This document shows, piece by piece, positions 51,802 through 55,017 of a stretch of 55,017 nucleotides of DNA. The stretch is taken from positions 1-55,017 of the forward strand of contig DUZJ01000013.1 of the NCBI GenBank assembly GCA_013349615.1. The letters run 5' to 3'. The notes beneath the pieces are model-generated. The model worked only from the letters and a program-made list of their open reading frames with translations. It had not been told where the DNA came from and ran no database searches. The position numbers and the translations under genes were made by a program. The stretch comes from Planctomycetota bacterium. GTDB taxonomy: Bacteria; Planctomycetota; Phycisphaerae; Sedimentisphaerales; Anaerobacaceae. The stretch's first letter is position 1, and each line of letters opens with the position of its first letter.

Positions 51802-53688
51802 TTAAAGCCACAATTTCATTCGTATCCAGTTAACAATCTTGCGGGTCCAAATCCAGACATAGCGACGTTTACCGACGGACACCTTGGCTATGCCCTCCAT
51901 ACCGGGACGCATCCAGGAATACGTTTGAACCAGGTGAACGCGGACCTTAAAGACATTACGTTGGTTTACCACCTCAGCCATTGGGTTAATCCGCTCTACT
52001 ACGAACTTTATCCGTTGTCCGGGGTAAGAGGCCGTAGCCAGATATCCTTCCTGGTCGACCTTAATATCATAAATCTCATCTTCGGGAACCATAAGCTCAG
52101 CACGCAAAGACTCAAGAGGGCAAACCTCAAAGAGCACATCGCCTGTTTTTGCAGGTGCGCCGATTTGGCGCTTCAGGTCACCTTTGACAACGATGCCGCT
52201 TATTGGGGATACAAGGCTTGCCCGGCCAATCAGGTAGTTCAGTAAATCAATTTGGGCCTGTGCTTTCTCAGCATTAGCTTGAGCAATCTGGGCTTGCGCA
52301 GTCTCATTATCGCGCATCGCGGCAGAAGCCTGCTTGAGATAACCGGCCTTTTCAGCCTTTGCCGCCGCCAAATTGAGGCGTAGCTCGGCAGTATCGAGGC
52401 CGGCAAGTACCGAACTGCCGCCTTCAACCATTTCTCCAACTTCCACTTCCACGTTTTTGATGTATCCGTCGAAAGGTGCCGGAACCACCTGTTGATAGGT
52501 TGCCTCCAGAACGAACGGGGCCTCAGGTCGGAATTGGCCCTTGGCAAATATCAGAAATAGTATTGCCCCAAAGCAGAGGATTGCCACAACTTTTGCCCAC
52601 GTATGTTTTGGGCCTAACAGTCCGGCCATGAGATTACGAGTCTTGTCGGCGATTGTCGCACCTATCCAGCGGTCAGACTCATAAAGGTTTGCCAGCCTGG
52701 CGGTGCATAGTTCACACGTCAATCGAACAGTCTCGATTTCATCAAGGCTGAAGGCTTTATCTGCCGGACGCTCCAGAGTCAGGACCCCAATAACCTCGTC
52801 ATTTCGGCGTAAAGGCAGGCTCAAAACAGCCAAAGGGCCGTATCGTTTGGATAGTTCGTCTGTTGCTCGACTGATGTAGGTAGACTCTTTAGGAGCTGGA
52901 CTGAGAATTTCAATGTCCTGGTCTAAACACTCCTCCATTGCCGATTCAATATCTTGAATTAATTTCATCTTTTTACTGAAATCTTCGGTGTGGCTCATCG
53001 CTTTGAGTTGAACATATCGTTTTTTAAGAAAACCTATGCTCGCCCGTTCACATTGCCACTCGGATGCCACTTCGTTGCACAAAGCCATAGCCGCACCGGC
53101 AAACTTGTCCTCCCTGTTGACGGCTGACAGTATTTCCATTGTCTGTTGTAGCCGCTTAAAACCTCCCTGCCGGGCCTCTTGACCAGGCCTCGTCCCTATA
53201 TAGTTTGACATGGCTGTCGCCATTTGCAGTCTCTCTGAACTTGCCTCAACGACGGCCCTATCATCCGTTCCAATCATAAAAGCTGCAACAGCTTCCCCGA
53301 TATCAACCATTCTTACTGGAATCATTACAAGATAGTGCCGGACGGAGGGTCTAACTGATGTCTGCTTCAATTGTCTCACGGCAACGGTGCCTCCGGCCTG
53401 AACCTCTTGAGCAAATTCGGCTGATTGGACCAGCCAGGCGGGCGTAGTTGCTCCCTTTTCAAATTGCGGATATACAGCAAGGACATCAACACGCCCCTCC
53501 CCGCTGCCGGACAAAAGTGCTCCGGCATCGGCCTGCCCCAAAAAACACTGAATTGAAAGCAGATTCGCCCAGAATTGGGCAGGACTTTCAGCAGACCGAC
53601 CGAGCTGTTCTATCAGCTCAGAGGCGGTCAAACCATTAGGACCCCCAAATTGCTTGTCCCGTTTATGATTCATAATATTTCCCACCAT
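51802..53688 (-). CDS. GAF-GAF-TM-HlyD membrane adaptor
   Basis: From the ATG at 53688 the protein is 628 residues long. A second ATG at 53673 has GGTGGGA 6 bases ahead and is the likelier start (623 residues, MNHKRDKQF). Residues about 36-165 are a divergent and 185-335 a clearer GAF domain (LPLRRNDEVIGVLTLERPAD, 291-310). One membrane span follows (about 365-383), then a lipoyl half (395-430), a hairpin with AKAEKAGYLKQA (434-487), the second lipoyl half (490-525) and a beta-barrel. So a cytoplasmic sensor part is coupled to a periplasmic adaptor. It is the first gene of the operon, with an extended -10 promoter at 53805-53814 and short gaps to the protease and SecA-like genes. GAF may sense a small ligand or hold the motor; the ligand is unknown. 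Fusions of this kind are unusual for adaptors. Confidence 0.88.
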   Translation of the reverse strand: MVGNIMNHKRDKQFGGPNGLTASELIEQLGRSAESPAQFWANLLSIQCFLGQADAGALLSGSGEGRVDVLAVYPQFEKGATTPAWLVQSAEFAQEVQAGGTVAVRQLKQTSVRPSVRHYLVMIPVRMVDIGEAVAAFMIGTDDRAVVEASSERLQMATAMSNYIGTRPGQEARQGGFKRLQQTMEILSAVNREDKFAGAAMALCNEVASEWQCERASIGFLKKRYVQLKAMSHTEDFSKKMKLIQDIESAMEECLDQDIEILSPAPKESTYISRATDELSKRYGPLAVLSLPLRRNDEVIGVLTLERPADKAFSLDEIETVRLTCELCTARLANLYESDRWIGATIADKTRNLMAGLLGPKHTWAKVVAILCFGAILFLIFAKGQFRPEAPFVLEATYQQVVPAPFDGYIKNVEVEVGEMVEGGSSVLAGLDTAELRLNLAAAKAEKAGYLKQASAAMRDNETAQAQIAQANAEKAQAQIDLLNYLIGRASLVSPISGIVVKGDLKRQIGAPAKTGDVLFEVCPLESLRAELMVPEDEIYDIKVDQEGYLATASYPGQRIKFVVERINPMAEVVNQRNVFKVRVHLVQTYSWMRPGMEGIAKVSVGKRRYVWIWTRKIVNWIRMKLWL

Positions 53689-53804
53689 ATCTGACCGGAA
53701 TCCCGCTCAGCTCCATCAAGGTTAAACTCACCCCAATTCGCACTCAGCCCGACGAATAATCTGAAAAGGGGATTCGGATATATCGACCAAAAAGTACGAA
53801 AACA

Positions 53805-53814
53805 ATTATAGCAA
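53805..53814 (-). promoter_or_regulatory. Predicted extended -10 promoter of the GAF-HlyD/M50/SecA operon
   Basis: On the minus strand TTGCTATAAT (53814-53805) gives a perfect TATAAT with a TGC extension. The -35 region is weak (GTGCAA, 3 of 6 at 17-base spacing), which is acceptable for an extended -10 promoter. Start would be near 53798, about 110-125 bases before the first gene. The same ten bases are found in the adaptor-TolC promoter. Confidence 0.55.
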
Positions 53815-53874
53815 ACCCACATCCTTTTTGCACTCCCTTTTTGGCTTTTCAACCGGGCGACTCGCTGTAAGCAG

Positions 53875-53929
53875 TACCGCACCTACTTTGATATTAGTTC
53901 GGTTGGGGTCGCTCAAAGTAGGTGCGGTA
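53875..53929. repeat. Perfect 17-bp inverted repeat
   Basis: TACCGCACCTACTTTGA (53875-53891) and its exact reverse complement (53913-53929) are separated by 21 bases. The stem could be a transcribed hairpin or a binding site for a dimeric regulator; no U-run follows on either strand, so a Rho-independent terminator is unlikely. It lies between the divergent GAF-HlyD operon and the tricorn-like gene, just outside the -10 of the former. Confidence 0.8.
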
Positions 53930-53935
53930 TATAAT

Positions 53936-54239
53936 CTGTTTAAGAGCCACAGGCTGGCGTTCAAGACAAAAGCGAAGCTCTCCCGGAGTATGTTCTTGCT
54001 TATTCTTTCTTCGCAGACTGATTTGTTGTTAGATGAAGCTAAAAATAAGTTGAAAAATTGGTATGAATTTGGTAGTATATTGAAGTCGGATGTCTCAGTA
54101 TGATTGCTAAATCATATATTTGGGGAATTCCGGCTAATATGGATGGACGGCTTTTTAGGCTTCCCAAGCGGTATCTATGGCTTAAAAAGGGCAAGTGTAG
54201 GCCCAGAAGAATCTTTTGTACCTGAAAAGAGGAGTTGAA
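53936..54239. other. Gene-free stretch before the tricorn-like gene
   Basis: About 300 bases hold no supported gene. A plus-strand open frame of 91 codons crosses part of it (53828-54103) but shows neither an SD nor protein-like composition. A weak AT-rich 7-base inverted repeat lies around 54150-54190. I do not see a convincing promoter for the tricorn-like gene. Confidence 0.5.
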
Positions 54240-55017
54240 ATGAATCGCTTATTTATTTTGTCTGTTTCAATGGTCTTAATTGTAAATTCCGCATTTGCCC
54301 AAAGTGAAGCGAGGCTATTGCGCTTTCCGGCAATTCATGAGGACCAGATTGTCTTCACTTACGCGGGAGACATCTATAGTGTTCGGTCAATCGGCGGTGT
54401 GGCCCGTAAGCTAACAAACCACGAAGGCTTTGAAATGTTTGCTCGTTTTTCTCCGGACGGCAAACATCTCGCTTTCACAGGTCAATATGATGGTAATACG
54501 GAGGTTTATCTAATGCCGGCCGGAGGCGGTGTGCCTCAACGTTTGACCTACACAGCGACGCTTGGGCGCGATGACGTGTCCGATAGAATGGGCCCCAATA
54601 ATATTGTGATGGCCTGGAAAAAAGACGGTAAACATATCATATTCCGCTCACGGATGCGTTCATTTAATCCCTTTAATGGACAACTCTATGCCGTTTCCAA
54701 ATCAGGCGGCCTTGCCGATGAGCTGCCCCTTCCTCGCGGCGGCTTTTGTTCCTTCTCGCCGGATGATAAGAAATTAGCATACAATCGGATATTTCGTGAG
54801 TTCCGCACATGGAAACGCTATCGCGGCGGTATGGCCGATGACATCTGGATTTATGATTTCGAAACGAAAAGAATTGATAATATTACCAATAACCCCGCTC
54901 AGGATATTATCCCTATGTGGAAGTCAGATAAAATCTTTTTCCTCTCCGACCGGGATGAAAATAAACGCATGAACCTTTTCGTTTATGACCTCAATTCAAA
55001 GCAAACCAAGAAAATAA
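54240..55017 (+). CDS. Tricorn-protease-like periplasmic peptidase (partial, C-terminus cut)
   Basis: The ATG at 54240 follows AGAGGAG with a 5-base gap. Residues 1-20 form a signal peptide ending AFA/Q, so the product is exported. The visible 259 residues are the TolB-like six-bladed propeller of tricorn-type peptidases: LLRFPAIHEDQIVFTYAGDI, DIYSVRSIGGVARKLTNHEG, FARFSPDGKHLAFTGQYDGN, EVYLMPAGGGVPQRLTY and SDKIFFLSDRDENKRMNLF. The family continues with a second propeller, a PDZ and an S41-type Ser protease domain, which would lie beyond the window. It degrades peptides, and its place beside the export locus may be coincidence: the inverted repeat and a 300-base gap separate them. Confidence 0.9.
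   Translation, partial: MNRLFILSVSMVLIVNSAFAQSEARLLRFPAIHEDQIVFTYAGDIYSVRSIGGVARKLTNHEGFEMFARFSPDGKHLAFTGQYDGNTEVYLMPAGGGVPQRLTYTATLGRDDVSDRMGPNNIVMAWKKDGKHIIFRSRMRSFNPFNGQLYAVSKSGGLADELPLPRGGFCSFSPDDKKLAYNRIFREFRTWKRYRGGMADDIWIYDFETKRIDNITNNPAQDIIPMWKSDKIFFLSDRDENKRMNLFVYDLNSKQTKKI

Noticed and set aside
53670-53882. 70-codon minus-strand frame upstream of the GAF-HlyD gene
   Set aside because: It overlaps the promoter and the inverted repeat, has no SD and overlaps the downstream start.
53875-53929. Insertion-sequence ends
   Set aside because: The arms are only 21 bases apart, with no transposase and no visible target-site duplication.
53930-53935. TATAAT as promoter of the tricorn-like gene
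   Set aside because: No -35 at suitable spacing, no TGn extension, and it is about 300 bases from the start codon.
53828-54103. 91-codon plus-strand frame over the inverted repeat
   Set aside because: No ribosome site, no recognisable domain, and it includes a likely regulatory repeat.

Overview
The window is about 50% GC and most likely comes from a planctomycete, probably of the Phycisphaerae type. The clues are an N-terminal LEPRLLLSA motif on a giant exoprotein (the 'LEPR-XLL' signature typical of PVC-group giant proteins), a planctomycete-style dockerin, a PqqD-like/M50/HlyD fusion and a tricorn-type peptidase. A related PVC lineage or Omnitrophota cannot be excluded from sequence alone.

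Bases 1-44379 (minus strand) are a single uninterrupted reading frame of at least 14,793 codons that runs off the left edge without a stop. Reading from the N-terminus (right) to the left edge, it encodes: a basic/LEPR-XLL leader and an acidic linker; paired beta repeats; an Asp-box beta-propeller; 13 tandem repeats of about 163-204 residues, several with EF-hand-like loops; nine Ig-like repeats in two groups; a long beta-rich stretch; RTX calcium-binding blocks; two discoidin-like modules flanking a varied stretch; a Tyr-rich segment; Calx-beta-like and PPC-like modules; a large family of about 90-residue 'W.xTL.G.xY.Y' repeats, six of them nearly identical in tandem; an internal dockerin; and more RTX-like repeats at the edge. 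No other gene is supported in these 44 kb; plus-strand open frames there are antisense shadows.

Bases 44380-44967 are a divergent control region. It holds a TTGACA/TATAAA promoter and a micro-ORF overlapping a possible GTG start for the giant gene, and a TTGCAA-17-TATAAT promoter facing right. Bases 44968-47605 (plus) encode a small periplasmic adaptor and a TolC-type lipoprotein. Bases 47613-53688 (minus, transcribed toward them) encode, in order of transcription, a GAF-GAF-TM-HlyD adaptor, a PqqD-like/M50 protease/HlyD fusion, and a short SecA-like ATPase lacking the C-terminal third. The two operons converge with 7 bp between stop codons and both have a TTGCTATAAT extended -10 promoter.

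My main inference is that bases 44380-53688 encode a dedicated exporter for the giant protein: a tunnel resembling type I secretion (adaptors plus TolC) with no ABC ATPase or RND pump nearby, in which a truncated SecA may be the motor and the PqqD-like domain of the membrane protease may read the LEPR-XLL leader. To the right, a 17-bp perfect inverted repeat separates this locus from a tricorn-protease-like gene (54240 onward, cut by the window edge).
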